A stretch of DNA of 64,000 nucleotides, from assembly GCA_039630245.1 (NCBI GenBank), contig JBCNVK010000004.1, positions 124,001 to 188,000 on the forward strand, in the 5' to 3' direction. Source of the DNA: SpSt-205 sp039630245. Its GTDB lineage: Bacteria > Bacteroidota > Bacteroidia > SpSt-205. Positions within the stretch are counted from its first letter, which is position 1. Every line of letters starts with the position of its first letter. The notes beneath the pieces were generated by a model. It was not told the origin of the DNA, searched no databases, and saw only the letters and a list, made by a program, of their open reading frames with translations. Positions 41,641 to 50,032 of the stretch are shown here, piece after piece. The translations under genes and the position numbers were made by a program.

Positions 41641-42813
41641 ATGGGCCTTACCCTTATAGCGGCTATCGTTGTAGGGTATGCCTTAGTTCAGGTTGTCTTG
41701 ACCCTTCTTTTGCGGCGAACGCCCCTTAGATTTTCTTCTTCTGCTGAGCCGCCTTCCTCGCTTACCCTGCTGGTAGCGATCCGCAATGAGGCTTCCTCCC
41801 TCCCACAGCTTATTGAATCTTTGGCGAGCCAGAGCCTTCCTTTACGCGTGGTGTGGGGGGACGACGAGTCTACCGATGGCTCATCGGCTATCCTTGAGGC
41901 GGCCGTGAAGCGCTACCCCGAATGGAAAGTGGTAACCCTACCGCCCTTCCAGCTAGGCCTGCTACCGGGCAAGCAGCGCGTTTTGGCTCACTTGGAAAGC
42001 TACATTCAAGGGGAATACTTTCTCCTTGCGGACGGGGATATGATCTTTCCGCCGCGCTGGGCGGAAGGCTTGTACCACTTTCTCAAAGAGACACCTACGC
42101 TAGGCGGAGCCTGTGCGCCTAGTTTGCCCATCGCCCACAACTGGTGGGCAGGCTTTCAGCGAGTGGAGTGGGCCTCGGTACTGGCCCAAATAGCCGCGAG
42201 TCAGCGCCTTACCGATCCTCCCACCGCCATAGGAAATAGCATGATTCTGCGGTGCACGGCCTGGGCCTCCACGGGCGGTTGGTGGGCTTTACCTCCTACC
42301 CTTGTGGAAGACTACGCCATGATGAAAGCCCTTCAAAAGCAGGGGTGGGGATTTCAGTGGATTTTTCACCCTATGGTAGTGGGACATACGCGAGCAGCGC
42401 CTACGTTTAGGGCTTGGCTAGCCCAACGGTACCGCTGGCGCGAAGCCCTAAAGTCCCCCCCGCTCTATGCTGTCCTCTACTGGAGCGCTCAAAGCGCCGC
42501 TGCGTGGGCCGCCCTGAGTGCCCTAAGCATAGGAGCAAGTTGGCTTATCCCACTTTGGGCATTAGCGGAGGCGATGCCTATCTGGCGCCTGCGGCAAATT
42601 CTGCGCCTTCAGGCCGTTCTACGCTACCTGCCGCTCCTACTTGCTTATCGCTTTGTGCAGATACTCTGGATTCCTCTGTTATATGCTCCACCCCAGCGGA
42701 TTGATTGGAAAGGCCGCTCCTATGCGACGGCTTTCCCTTACCTTCGTGGTATGACTCAAGAACATCTCAAATCCCTCAAGGAGCGCTTAGGGGCGCTAAG
42801 GAGGTTTCTTTGA
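41641..42813 (+). CDS. Family 2 glycosyltransferase, in-frame with prfB first frame
   Basis: A 390-residue membrane glycosyltransferase of the GT2/GT-A type. After an N-terminal span come LLVAIRNEASSLP, VVWGDDESTDGSSAI, the metal-binding ADGD near residue 131, EDYAMMKALQKQGWGF, and AQRYRWREAL resembling the QxxRW motif; C-terminal membrane spans follow. Its last 20 codons (42751-42810) are also the first frame of prfB, and both share the TGA at 42811. Whether the natural GT2 ends here or the reading is merely open to this stop is unknown. It starts 20 bp after obgE. Confidence 0.8.
   Translation: MGLTLIAAIVVGYALVQVVLTLLLRRTPLRFSSSAEPPSSLTLLVAIRNEASSLPQLIESLASQSLPLRVVWGDDESTDGSSAILEAAVKRYPEWKVVTLPPFQLGLLPGKQRVLAHLESYIQGEYFLLADGDMIFPPRWAEGLYHFLKETPTLGGACAPSLPIAHNWWAGFQRVEWASVLAQIAASQRLTDPPTAIGNSMILRCTAWASTGGWWALPPTLVEDYAMMKALQKQGWGFQWIFHPMVVGHTRAAPTFRAWLAQRYRWREALKSPPLYAVLYWSAQSAAAWAALSALSIGASWLIPLWALAEAMPIWRLRQILRLQAVLRYLPLLLAYRFVQILWIPLLYAPPQRIDWKGRSYATAFPYLRGMTQEHLKSLKERLGALRRFL
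42739..42746 (+). promoter_or_regulatory. -7 element of prfB inside the glycosyltransferase gene (TTCG variant)
   Basis: TACCTTCG on the plus strand, then TGGT and ATG at 42751. Identical to the dnaN element, with the standard gap; it provides prfB with its own predicted leaderless start within the coding sequence of the upstream gene. Confidence 0.55.
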
Positions 42814-43849
42814 CCTAGATCGCCGGGAAAAGGTTGTGGCGGAACTGGAGGCCCGGGCTCAAGCGCCAGACTTTTGGGCAGAGCCGGCGGAAGCCCAGCG
42901 CCTCCTTAGCCGCCTCAAGGCTGAGCGGGTCTGGATTGAGCGTTACCAAGAAGCAGCGGCCGCTGTAGAACTGGCCGAGATGGCCTTAGAACTTCTGCGG
43001 GAAGGCAGCGCCGATGAACAGGAAGCCCTGCGCGCCTTCACCGAAGCCCAAAAAGCCATAGAAGAGCTAGAATGGCAGAAGATGCTGGCCGCCCCAGAGG
43101 ATGCCTACGGCTGCCTCTTAGAAATCAATGCAGGGGCTGGCGGCACCGAAGCCCAAGATTGGGTCGCCATGCTAGCGCGCATGTACACCCTTTACGCCCA
43201 GAAAAAAGGCTGGCCCATAGCCATCATAGATGAGCTGGAAGGCGAAGGAGCTGGCTACCGAAATATCACTTTGGAAATCGACGCACCATATGCTTACGGT
43301 TACCTCAAGGGCGAAAACGGCGTCCATCGGCTCGTGCGCATCTCCCCCTTTGACGCAAACGCCCGCCGGCACACCTCCTTTGCGGGCGTATCGGTTTATC
43401 CCCTCGTAGATGACCGCATTGAAATCAAGATAGACCCTAATGACCTGGAATGGGAAACCTTCCGCGCAGGCGGGCATGGCGGGCAAAATGTCAATAAGGT
43501 GGAGACTGCTGTACGGGTGCGGCACAAACCCACGGGGATAGTAGTTACTTGCCAGCAGGAGCGCTCCCAACATCAGAATAAGGAAAAGGCCCTACAAATC
43601 CTTAAAAGTCGCCTTTATCAGCTTGAGCTTCAGCGGCGGCAGGAGGAGCGCGCCAAATTAGAGGCGCAGAAAAAGCCTATTGAGTGGGGGTCGCAGATTC
43701 GCAGCTATGTGCTCCACCCTTACAAGCTGGTGAAGGACCTTCGCACTGGCCACGAAACAAGTGATGCGCAAGGCGTTTTGGATGGAGATATAGAGCCTTT
43801 CCTGAAAAGCTATCTTCTTCAGCAGGGTTTGGAGCCTTCCTCGGCCTAG
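42751..43849 (+). CDS. prfB: Peptide chain release factor 2, with programmed +1 frameshift
   Basis: RF2 terminates at UAA and UGA. The product is read from ATG 42751 through CTT (42808-42810), then shifts +1 past the TGA to GAC (42812-42814) and on to TAG at 43849, giving 365 residues, the family's usual length. The pre-shift peptide MTQEHLKSLKERLGALRRFL joins DLDRREKVVAELEARAQ, matching RF2 N-termini. Later motifs: SPF anticodon-like tripeptide in ISPFDANARRHTS and GGQ in RAGGHGGQNVNKVE. A GTG-only start at 42836 would lose the N-terminal helix. Confidence 0.93.
42799..42814 (+). promoter_or_regulatory. RF2 autoregulatory +1 frameshift site
   Basis: AGGAGG (42799-42804), three bases, CTT TGA C (42808-42814). 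This has the spacing of the E. coli prfB site: an internal Shine-Dalgarno stimulates slippage on CTT when RF2 is scarce and the UGA is slowly read. High RF2 gives termination at the TGA; low RF2 gives full-length RF2. Confidence 0.92.
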
Positions 43850-45405
43850 ACTTCAAAACGGATGCCCTGAGCCAAGGGCAGGTCCGTGCTGTAATTTATG
43901 GTCACGGTCTGGCGGCGCATGTAGGCTTTCCAGGCGTCGGAGCCGGCTTCTCGGCCGCCGCCAGTTTCTTTTTCTCCGCCGAAGGCGCCCCCAATTTCCG
44001 CTCCCGAAGGGCCTACATTTACATTAGCGATGCCGCAATCTGAGCCGCTCGCACTTAGGAAAAGCTCCGCCTCCCGCAAATTTTCGGTGAAGATGCTAGA
44101 GGAAAGGCCTTGGGGCACACCATTTTGCAGCGCTATGGCTTCTTCCAGCGTTTCGTAGCGCAGCACGTACAGAATGGGCGCGAAGGTTTCCCGTTGAACC
44201 ACGGGCCAATGATTTTCGGCGCTGACAATAGCCGGCCGCACGTAGCAGCCGCTTTCATAGCCAGGCCCTTCTAAGACCTCACCGCCAAAGAGGATTTTCC
44301 CGCCTTGGGCCTGCACTTCGGCTAAGGCATCCTGCATAGCCTGTACAGCGGCCTTATCTACGAGCGGCCCTATAAGGGTATCCGGATCAAGGGGATTACC
44401 GATCCGCTGGCAGGCCTGCTCATACACACGCACGAGCTGGCTTACGAAGCTGTCATAGATGGAATTATGAAGAATAAGGCGGCGGAGGGTAGTGCAACGC
44501 TGACCCGAGGTACCCAGTGCGGCAAAGGCCACCGCGCGCAGCGTCAGCTCTCTATTCGCACTGGGCGTAACGATCACGGCATTATTGCCGCCTAGCTCCA
44601 GCAGGGTGCGGCCTAAGCGTTTGGCTACCTGCTGGGCCACAGACCGACCCATGCGAACCGAACCCGTCGCCGAGATGAGCGGGATATGCGCATCGCAGGC
44701 CATCTGCTGGCCTATCCGCGCATCCCCTACGACGAGGTTGAATACCCCTTCGGGTACGTCGGTTTCCACTATGGCCTGACGCAGGAGGGAAAAAATCGCC
44801 AGAGCCGAAAGGGGGGCTTTCTCACTGGGTTTCCACACCGTGGTATTGCCGCAGATGGTCGCAATCACTACATTCCATCCCCATACCGCCACGGGAAAGT
44901 TGAAGGCTGTGATAATCCCCACGACGCCTAAGGGATGCCATTGCTCATACAAGCGGTGGCCCGGCCGTTCAGAAGTCATGGTAAGGCCATACAGCTGACG
45001 CGAAAGCCCCATCCCAAAATGGCACATGTCAATTACCTCCTGCACCTCGCCGAGGGCTTCTTGGAAGGTTTTGCCTATCTCGTAGCTGATAACCCGCGCT
45101 AAGTCGCTCTTATGATGGAGGAGCTTCTCGGCAAAGACTCGGATGACTTCGGCACGCTTCGGTGCAGGTACCAACCGCCATTTCAGAAAGGCCTGCTGCG
45201 CCTGCTCCACTACCTGCTGATAAAGGGCGACGGAGGCATGCTGGACCGCCGGCAATGGCTTCCCATCTACGGGGGAAGTGTTGGCATAGTAAGTAGCTTC
45301 ATCCTCTCCTGTCAGAAGCTCACGCCCTGTGGTAGCCCCGGGATTACGGTCTTCTAGGCCGAAGTACCGCCAGTTAGGTAGGCTCACGGCTACGGCCGCT
45401 GGCAT
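43846..45405 (-). CDS. Aldehyde dehydrogenase, ALDH7 type
   Basis: A ~519-residue NAD-dependent aldehyde dehydrogenase of the ALDH7/antiquitin type (piperideine-6-carboxylate or amino-adipate semialdehyde class). Key features: FNFPVAVWGWN near residue 165, KPSEKAPL near 190, the active-site Cys in GTSGQRCTTLRR near 300, Glu in LLELGGNNAVI near 265, and the family ending GGAFGGEKETGGGREAGSDAWKAYMRR. I chose ATG 45405; a TTG at 45417 lies within the promoter element. Ends overlap prfB by 4 bp tail to tail. Confidence 0.87.
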   Translation of the reverse strand: MPAAVAVSLPNWRYFGLEDRNPGATTGRELLTGEDEATYYANTSPVDGKPLPAVQHASVALYQQVVEQAQQAFLKWRLVPAPKRAEVIRVFAEKLLHHKSDLARVISYEIGKTFQEALGEVQEVIDMCHFGMGLSRQLYGLTMTSERPGHRLYEQWHPLGVVGIITAFNFPVAVWGWNVVIATICGNTTVWKPSEKAPLSALAIFSLLRQAIVETDVPEGVFNLVVGDARIGQQMACDAHIPLISATGSVRMGRSVAQQVAKRLGRTLLELGGNNAVIVTPSANRELTLRAVAFAALGTSGQRCTTLRRLILHNSIYDSFVSQLVRVYEQACQRIGNPLDPDTLIGPLVDKAAVQAMQDALAEVQAQGGKILFGGEVLEGPGYESGCYVRPAIVSAENHWPVVQRETFAPILYVLRYETLEEAIALQNGVPQGLSSSIFTENLREAELFLSASGSDCGIANVNVGPSGAEIGGAFGGEKETGGGREAGSDAWKAYMRRQTVTINYSTDLPLAQGIRFEV

Positions 45406-45414
45406 AGGTGAGGG

Positions 45415-45422
45415 CAAAGTTA
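45415..45422 (-). promoter_or_regulatory. -7 promoter element of the ALDH gene
   Basis: TAACTTTG on the minus strand, exact consensus, nine bases before ATG 45405. It overlaps the stop of the flavin reductase gene. Confidence 0.65.
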
Positions 45423-46289
45423 GGAAAAATCCCCACCACAGCTTTGAAAGTAGTACTGCCAGGCACCAGCGGGGTCGTGCGGTAGGAAGGTTTTCAGCTT
45501 CTGGTGTAGCGCAGACGGGTCAGCCGGAGGGGGAAGGCGGCGAAGCTGCTCGGCAAAAGGCGGCCGATGGGCTAAAAGATGGCCTATCTCCGCCGCCGTA
45601 AGTACCGAACTGCGCTGAAGGTCCTCGGGCAGTTCCGCCCACGTCAGCACTTCGGCTGGATCACGAGGCTGCTTCATCCAGAAGAGGCTCTGCGGCTCCA
45701 AGCGCGCATACCAGAAAGCCCCTAGACGCGCAATCACATCCATCCGCCGCGGGTCGGGTAGCCCCTTTTCGTCCAAGATAGACTCGGCCAAGTGCAGCCG
45801 TACGATTTCCACTAATACAAGCTGACCTGCGCCGGGCGTATCGCCTAAGGGGAGGATTTGCCTTAGGCGGGCCTCCATCTGCACCGGCGTACCAGCCACG
45901 CGCGGAGGACGCACCACCTCTGAAGGTAGCGTTTCCAGTCCCGCCAGCGTCACCTCATCTACCCCATGCGCATATTCACCCGTAGTAATATTCATACGTG
46001 CAGCTAGGGCATACGGCACTAAATGAATAACGCATTCCGGCACCTCCAAGAGGTTCGTATGGGTATCCTTGCGCTGCCCTGTACGCGCGCTGGTACTTGG
46101 CGAAAAGGCCGCTACAGGGGGCTTACTGCTAAATACGTTGAAGTAGCTAAAGGGGGCGAGGTTACGCCGCCCGCGCCCATCTAGCGTCATAACCCAAGCA
46201 ATAGGACGCGGGATAACGCTGCCAATCATGTAAGGATGCCATTCCGCCAGGCTCAGGGTAGTAGGGTCTATACTCTTGTACCTCATCAT
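45420..46289 (-). CDS. Flavin reductase-like FMN-binding protein
   Basis: A ~289-residue FMN-binding split-barrel protein (flavin reductase/DIM6-NTAB type). The start MMRYKSIDPTTLSLAEWHPYM leads into IGSVIPRPIAWVMTLDGRGRRNLAPFSYFNVFSSKPPV, the conserved FMN-binding core, and FSPSTSARTGQRKDTHTNL. The oxidised partner is unknown. Start at 46289 overlaps the stop of the CorC-type gene in ATGATG, as in pyrH, so it is translationally coupled to it. The C-terminal ~90 residues are a helical extension. Confidence 0.8.
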   Translation of the reverse strand: MMRYKSIDPTTLSLAEWHPYMIGSVIPRPIAWVMTLDGRGRRNLAPFSYFNVFSSKPPVAAFSPSTSARTGQRKDTHTNLLEVPECVIHLVPYALAARMNITTGEYAHGVDEVTLAGLETLPSEVVRPPRVAGTPVQMEARLRQILPLGDTPGAGQLVLVEIVRLHLAESILDEKGLPDPRRMDVIARLGAFWYARLEPQSLFWMKQPRDPAEVLTWAELPEDLQRSSVLTAAEIGHLLAHRPPFAEQLRRLPPPADPSALHQKLKTFLPHDPAGAWQYYFQSCGGDFS

Positions 46290-47497
46290 AGGCGCGAAAG
46301 GCGTAGGGTTAAGATACGCTGCGGGGTGGCACTTACCACCTCCCAGCGAAAACCGTAGGCTTCCCACTTTGTACCCGGCTCGGGGATGCGCCCGAGGTGC
46401 TTCAAGGCTAGCCCACCTAAGGTAATCACCTCGCGCACCGGCAGGTCCAGCCCATACTTCTCATTTAGGTAATCTATCTCTAAGCGAGCATCCAGTTCGT
46501 AGGTATCAGGGGAAAGGGTGCGCTCTAATTTGCGCGGCTCCTCATGCTCGTCGTGTATTTCGCCAAATACCTCTTCCACTAGGTCTTCTGTGGTAACGAT
46601 GCCAGCCATTCCGCCTCGGGCATCTACCACTACTGCCAGCGTGCGCTTCTCCTGGACTAGCATTTCCAGTAGCCGGATAGCCGACATACTCTCTGGGACA
46701 AAGCTCACGGGCTGGGTTATGGCCTCCAAACTTTTGGGCTCCTCCAGAAGCGAACGCACATGCACATACCCCACAATATGGTCAGTAGTGCCCTTATATA
46801 CGAGGAGGCGGGAATATTCCTTTTCAACGAAAAGGCGATGCACCTCGGCGAGAGGTGTATCAATATCCACAGCTACTACTTCACTGCGCGGCACCATAAG
46901 TTCTCGGACGGGCGTCTCGCTAAGCGCTAGGGTTTTAGCCAGAAGGTTTTGAAAAACGGGATCGGTGCGGGCTACGAGGGCGCGCACGCTCTCCCGCGAG
47001 AGGGGTTGAGGCAGGCTGCTATCGGGCAGGCCAAGGAGGGCGAAAAACCGCCGGCTCAGATACTGACCTATCTCCACCAAGGGGAAGAGAAGGCCGTATA
47101 GCGCAGCGGTGAAGGGCACCACAGCTGGCAGAAGTGCCACTTGGCCCTGACGGAAGAGCACCTTGGGTAAGTACTCGCCAGCCACAAGGAGGACCAATGT
47201 GCCCAGCAGTGTCTCCGTAACAAAGGTATAGGAAGCCGGCAGCCGCAGCGTAAGCGGACTCAAAAGGGCACTCAGCGCCGCCGAGAAGCCCACCAAAGCC
47301 AGATTATTGGCTAAAAGAAGTGTAATAAGAAGCCGGGGATAGCTACGCAGGAAAAAGCGGGCTATTCGCCAACGGCGAGGGTAGCGCGTACGCCAGGCTT
47401 CCCACTGAAGCGGATTCGCGCTGATCCAGGCCATTTCACTGCCTGAGGCCCAAGCGCTTAGGACTAAAGCCAGAAAACCTAAAATGACCCAGCTCAC
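46286..47497 (-). CDS. CorC/HlyC-type membrane protein with CBS domains
   Basis: A 403-residue DUF21-CBS-CorC_HlyC protein (hemolysin family, cation efflux related). Residues ~1-150 are three to four membrane spans; two CBS domains follow (MVPRSEVVAVDIDTPLAEVHRLFVEKEYSRL and VQEKRTLAVVVDARGGMAGIVTTEDLVEE); the C-terminal CorC_HlyC domain ends RFVVSATPQRILTLRL-like. The start is GTG 47497, which overlaps the LptC-like stop (GTGA); longer in-frame readings run into that gene. Confidence 0.85.
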   Translation of the reverse strand: MSWVILGFLALVLSAWASGSEMAWISANPLQWEAWRTRYPRRWRIARFFLRSYPRLLITLLLANNLALVGFSAALSALLSPLTLRLPASYTFVTETLLGTLVLLVAGEYLPKVLFRQGQVALLPAVVPFTAALYGLLFPLVEIGQYLSRRFFALLGLPDSSLPQPLSRESVRALVARTDPVFQNLLAKTLALSETPVRELMVPRSEVVAVDIDTPLAEVHRLFVEKEYSRLLVYKGTTDHIVGYVHVRSLLEEPKSLEAITQPVSFVPESMSAIRLLEMLVQEKRTLAVVVDARGGMAGIVTTEDLVEEVFGEIHDEHEEPRKLERTLSPDTYELDARLEIDYLNEKYGLDLPVREVITLGGLALKHLGRIPEPGTKWEAYGFRWEVVSATPQRILTLRLSRL

Positions 47498-48081
47498 GGG
47501 GCTTGGATTTGGACAAGGCCCGTAGTCCGCCGAAGGTGATACTGACGCGTTTGAAGGAAGTATTCTAAGCCCTCGCCGCGTATGAATTCGGTCGGTGTGC
47601 GCAGGCGCACCCACCCCGGCGCATAAAGCAAGCCGCGGTTCTGATGCCATTCCATCCGATCCGTCTCCAAAAGGAGGCTATCGGCCGTGTGCAGTTGGAC
47701 AAGGGTTTGCGCGATAAAAAGATGCTGCTCAGGATAGGCCTCCCCCTGCTGGCAGTAGAGCACCGATAGGGTATCTCCCCGCGCACTTAGATGAAAGACG
47801 CGCACCCCACCTGTGAGGGCCCAAAAGGTGGTATCTTTCCGCCAGCGACGGGTCACCCTATGGGCATAAAGCCAGAGGTTCTCCCCTGCTGTATCTACCC
47901 AGTGTAGTGTATAGCCACGTGCTTCATAGAGGGGGATATGCTGACGCTGGGCTATCCAGTCGGGTGAGGGCGCACGCTCCGACGGCGTCCGACAAGCACT
48001 CAAAGAGCCTAGACCAATGAGCAGATATCTAACTTGACGCGCGCGGCTCCACACTTGAGATCTCACGGGCCTCCTCTTCAA
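47494..48081 (-). CDS. LptC-like LPS export protein
   Basis: A ~195-residue protein with a lipobox-like SLSAC near residue 30 and the beta-jellyroll pattern of LptC, which passes lipopolysaccharide from LptBFG to LptA: repeated strands such as YTLHWVDTAGENLWLYAHRV, GGVRVFHLSARGDTLSV and EWHQNRGLLYAPGWVRLRTPTEFIRGEGL. The last phrase is a good match to the LptC/OstA class. Start is uncertain, 48081 or GTG 48054; the 5' end overlaps the bactofilin gene by up to 53 bp. Confidence 0.72.
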   Translation of the reverse strand: MKRRPVRSQVWSRARQVRYLLIGLGSLSACRTPSERAPSPDWIAQRQHIPLYEARGYTLHWVDTAGENLWLYAHRVTRRWRKDTTFWALTGGVRVFHLSARGDTLSVLYCQQGEAYPEQHLFIAQTLVQLHTADSLLLETDRMEWHQNRGLLYAPGWVRLRTPTEFIRGEGLEYFLQTRQYHLRRTTGLVQIQAP

Positions 48082-48742
48082 GCGCCTCGGCTAGGCTGGA
48101 AGGCTCGACATGCCCAGCGGAGAGCTGCCCTGCCAAATCCGCTTCCCCTTTAGGGGCTTCTTCAGATGCAACTGAAACTATCTCTCTCGGAGCTACCTCA
48201 GCGGCAGAGGGCATCCCATCTACGGCCGAAAGCTGACCTACTTCTAAAGGCACAGCTGGCGTCTCGGTTGCGGCCGACTCAGGCACCTTGCGCACGGCTT
48301 CCTCTGGCATGGCTTCAGGTTTTTTCGGAGGGAGCTCAGATAAGGCTGGCGTCTCGGTAGCGGCCTTTGCCTCCTCGGCTAGCTCGCCTATCATACAGTG
48401 AGCCCTTAGTTGGGCGCCCGAAGCCACTTCCAGATTACGCGCATGCAATTTACCTCGCACCCGAGCCGTAGCCGCAATTTCGATTATACTTTGAGCCTGT
48501 ATATCCCCCTCAAATACCCCAGCTAAAAGCACTTCTTTAGCCGATATTTCGCCCACTACATGGGCAGTAGGTGCTACGACCAAGCGGCCATTTATTTGGA
48601 TTTTTCCCCGAAAACGGCCCTCTATGCGCAAATTTCCTGGCGAAACGAATGTACCTACTACCTCACTCCCTTCCCCCAGAAGCGACAGGCCTTGCTCCCG
48701 AGGGGCGGCCGGCGCAGCACCGTTTTTTTTCCAGAAGGCCAT
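48029..48742 (-). CDS. Bactofilin
   Basis: A 237-residue bactofilin, a polymer-forming cytoskeletal protein. The core (residues ~20-115) is a right-handed beta-helix of short repeats: SEVVGTFVSPGNLRIEGRFRGKIQ, INGRLVVAPTAHVVGEISAKEVLLAGVFEGDI, AQSIIEIAATARVRGKLHARNLEVASGAQL. The C-terminal half is a long Pro, Ala and Glu-rich tail with partial repeats (ATETPALSELPP, ATETPAVPLEV). Start ATG 48742 follows TATCTTTG by three bases. Confidence 0.9.
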   Translation of the reverse strand: MAFWKKNGAAPAAPREQGLSLLGEGSEVVGTFVSPGNLRIEGRFRGKIQINGRLVVAPTAHVVGEISAKEVLLAGVFEGDIQAQSIIEIAATARVRGKLHARNLEVASGAQLRAHCMIGELAEEAKAATETPALSELPPKKPEAMPEEAVRKVPESAATETPAVPLEVGQLSAVDGMPSAAEVAPREIVSVASEEAPKGEADLAGQLSAGHVEPSSLAEALEEEAREISSVEPRASS

Positions 48743-48745
48743 GAA

Positions 48746-48753
48746 CAAAGATA
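48746..48753 (-). promoter_or_regulatory. -7 promoter element of the bactofilin operon
   Basis: TATCTTTG on the minus strand, then TTC (three bases) and ATG 48742. Exact consensus. It lies within the start of the bactofilin-lptC-corC-flavin reductase run. Confidence 0.65.
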
Positions 48754-48770
48754 CGATTCTTCTGGGAGAC

Positions 48771-49304
48771 CTAACTAATTTCCGCAAGAAGCTGCATTTC
48801 CCGATGCACCTGCGCTAAGGCTATTTGAAAAGGATCGGGGTTTTGAGCCCGCCATTTCTCTTTGAATTTTTCCACCCACACTAAGGGCGAGGTTTGGTGA
48901 GGCGGATGCTCCACCATCGTGCTTTGAAGGTACTGGAAAAGCGCATTCTTAGCGGTGCGCAGCGCGATCCAAGTGGCAGGGCCCATGTAAATCTGATGGG
49001 CCGCATTATGCAGGTACTCCGCCTGTACTATATGAAAAATCTGCTCCACTAAATCCGCCGTGCGCTGAAAGGTATGGGGACCGAGGCGGGGGAGAAGGTT
49101 ATTAGGATCATTTCGCTCCAGAAAGAGGGCTGCGCGCTCCAGAGCCTGCAAGCGTAGGGGGAGCGTAGTTTGGAGCACCTGCTGATACAGAAGGCGGCGG
49201 CGTTCGGCCTCCTCGCGCCGCCAGAAAAAGACGAGCACGGCTACGGCCGAGAGAATTCCACTAAGCGCCACGATCAGCAAGCTGGCCCACTGGCTCTCCG
49301 TCAT
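48771..49304 (-). CDS. Hypothetical membrane-anchored protein
   Basis: A 177-residue protein with one N-terminal membrane span (residues ~8-28, WASLLIVALSGILSAVAVLV) and a helical body rich in Gln, Leu and Glu (LLYQQVLQTTLPLRLQALERAALFLERNDPNNLLPRL). No catalytic motif recognised. It resembles Bacteroidota hypothetical proteins found near bactofilins. It overlaps the esterase stop by 4 bp and ends 29 bp before the bactofilin start. Confidence 0.6.
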   Translation of the reverse strand: MTESQWASLLIVALSGILSAVAVLVFFWRREEAERRRLLYQQVLQTTLPLRLQALERAALFLERNDPNNLLPRLGPHTFQRTADLVEQIFHIVQAEYLHNAAHQIYMGPATWIALRTAKNALFQYLQSTMVEHPPHQTSPLVWVEKFKEKWRAQNPDPFQIALAQVHREMQLLAEIS

Positions 49305-50029
49305 AGGGTATCAAAAAAATCCAGTGCGGCTAAGCCATACTTTTCCCAGAAGGCAAAATCATGGCCGCCATTTGGGTCTAAGCGCAGTTCCACCCGCGGA
49401 CGAAAGCTTAGGGCCTTCAGGCGCTCATAGAGCCTTTGAGAGTGCTGATAGGGTACTACTTTATCCTGCACCCCATGGGCGAGGAAGAGTGGCACCTGGA
49501 TAGAAGCCGCTAAACGGAGGGGATTATCTACCTCTTCCCAGCGGGCGCTGTAGCGGCCATACCAGCCGGTTAGAAGCGGATCGCGCGGATTGAGGTGGGG
49601 ATCAAAGTCCCCCGAAAGCGCCGCCCCAGCCGCAAAAAGCCGCCCCGTATGGGCCAGAATTAGTACTACGCCCCGACCACCCGTAGAAAGCCCAAGCACA
49701 AAGCTACGACCCGGCCAAAGTACTCCCTGGCGCTCTAAGGCAGGGAATACAGTGTCCACCAGCGTGCGTAGCGTAGGATAGCCACGCCAATCCGCTCGGG
49801 TCTCAGGAAAAACCTGAGAGGCGTAAATGCTTTTGCCCATTTCAAGGAGCACCAGCCGGTAGCCGCGCTGCTTAGCTACTTGGCAGAGGGAAGACTCCTT
49901 ACACCAGGCCTGACGCGAGAAATTCCAACCTGGTAAGAGCACTAAGACCCGACGCGGGGCCTCCACCGGCTCTATAATCTCCACTAGGCAGCTCCCCAAC
50001 CAGAGTACCTGACTCACCCCTAGCCCCAC
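49301..50029 (-). CDS. Alpha/beta-hydrolase esterase
   Basis: A 242-residue hydrolase. Nucleophile elbow GLSTGGRG near residue 114, acid in LAHGVQDKVVP near 192, and catalytic His in DPNGGHDFAFW near 224. LLPGWNFSRQAW is the oxyanion loop. It resembles phospholipase/carboxylesterase or polyhydroxyalkanoate-depolymerase-type esterases. The start is GTG 50029, 3 bp after the FadN-type gene stop; a second GTG four codons later is possible. Possibly part of lipid turnover with the neighbour. Confidence 0.75.
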   Translation of the reverse strand: MGLGVSQVLWLGSCLVEIIEPVEAPRRVLVLLPGWNFSRQAWCKESSLCQVAKQRGYRLVLLEMGKSIYASQVFPETRADWRGYPTLRTLVDTVFPALERQGVLWPGRSFVLGLSTGGRGVVLILAHTGRLFAAGAALSGDFDPHLNPRDPLLTGWYGRYSARWEEVDNPLRLAASIQVPLFLAHGVQDKVVPYQHSQRLYERLKALSFRPRVELRLDPNGGHDFAFWEKYGLAALDFFDTL

Positions 50030-50032
50030 CGG

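Noticed and set aside
42836..43849. prfB starting at GTG 42836 as an ordinary open frame
   Set aside because: This loses the N-terminal RF2 helix. The upstream CTT-TGA-C site with AGGAGG, and the pre-shift peptide, match known RF2 genes and restore 365 residues.
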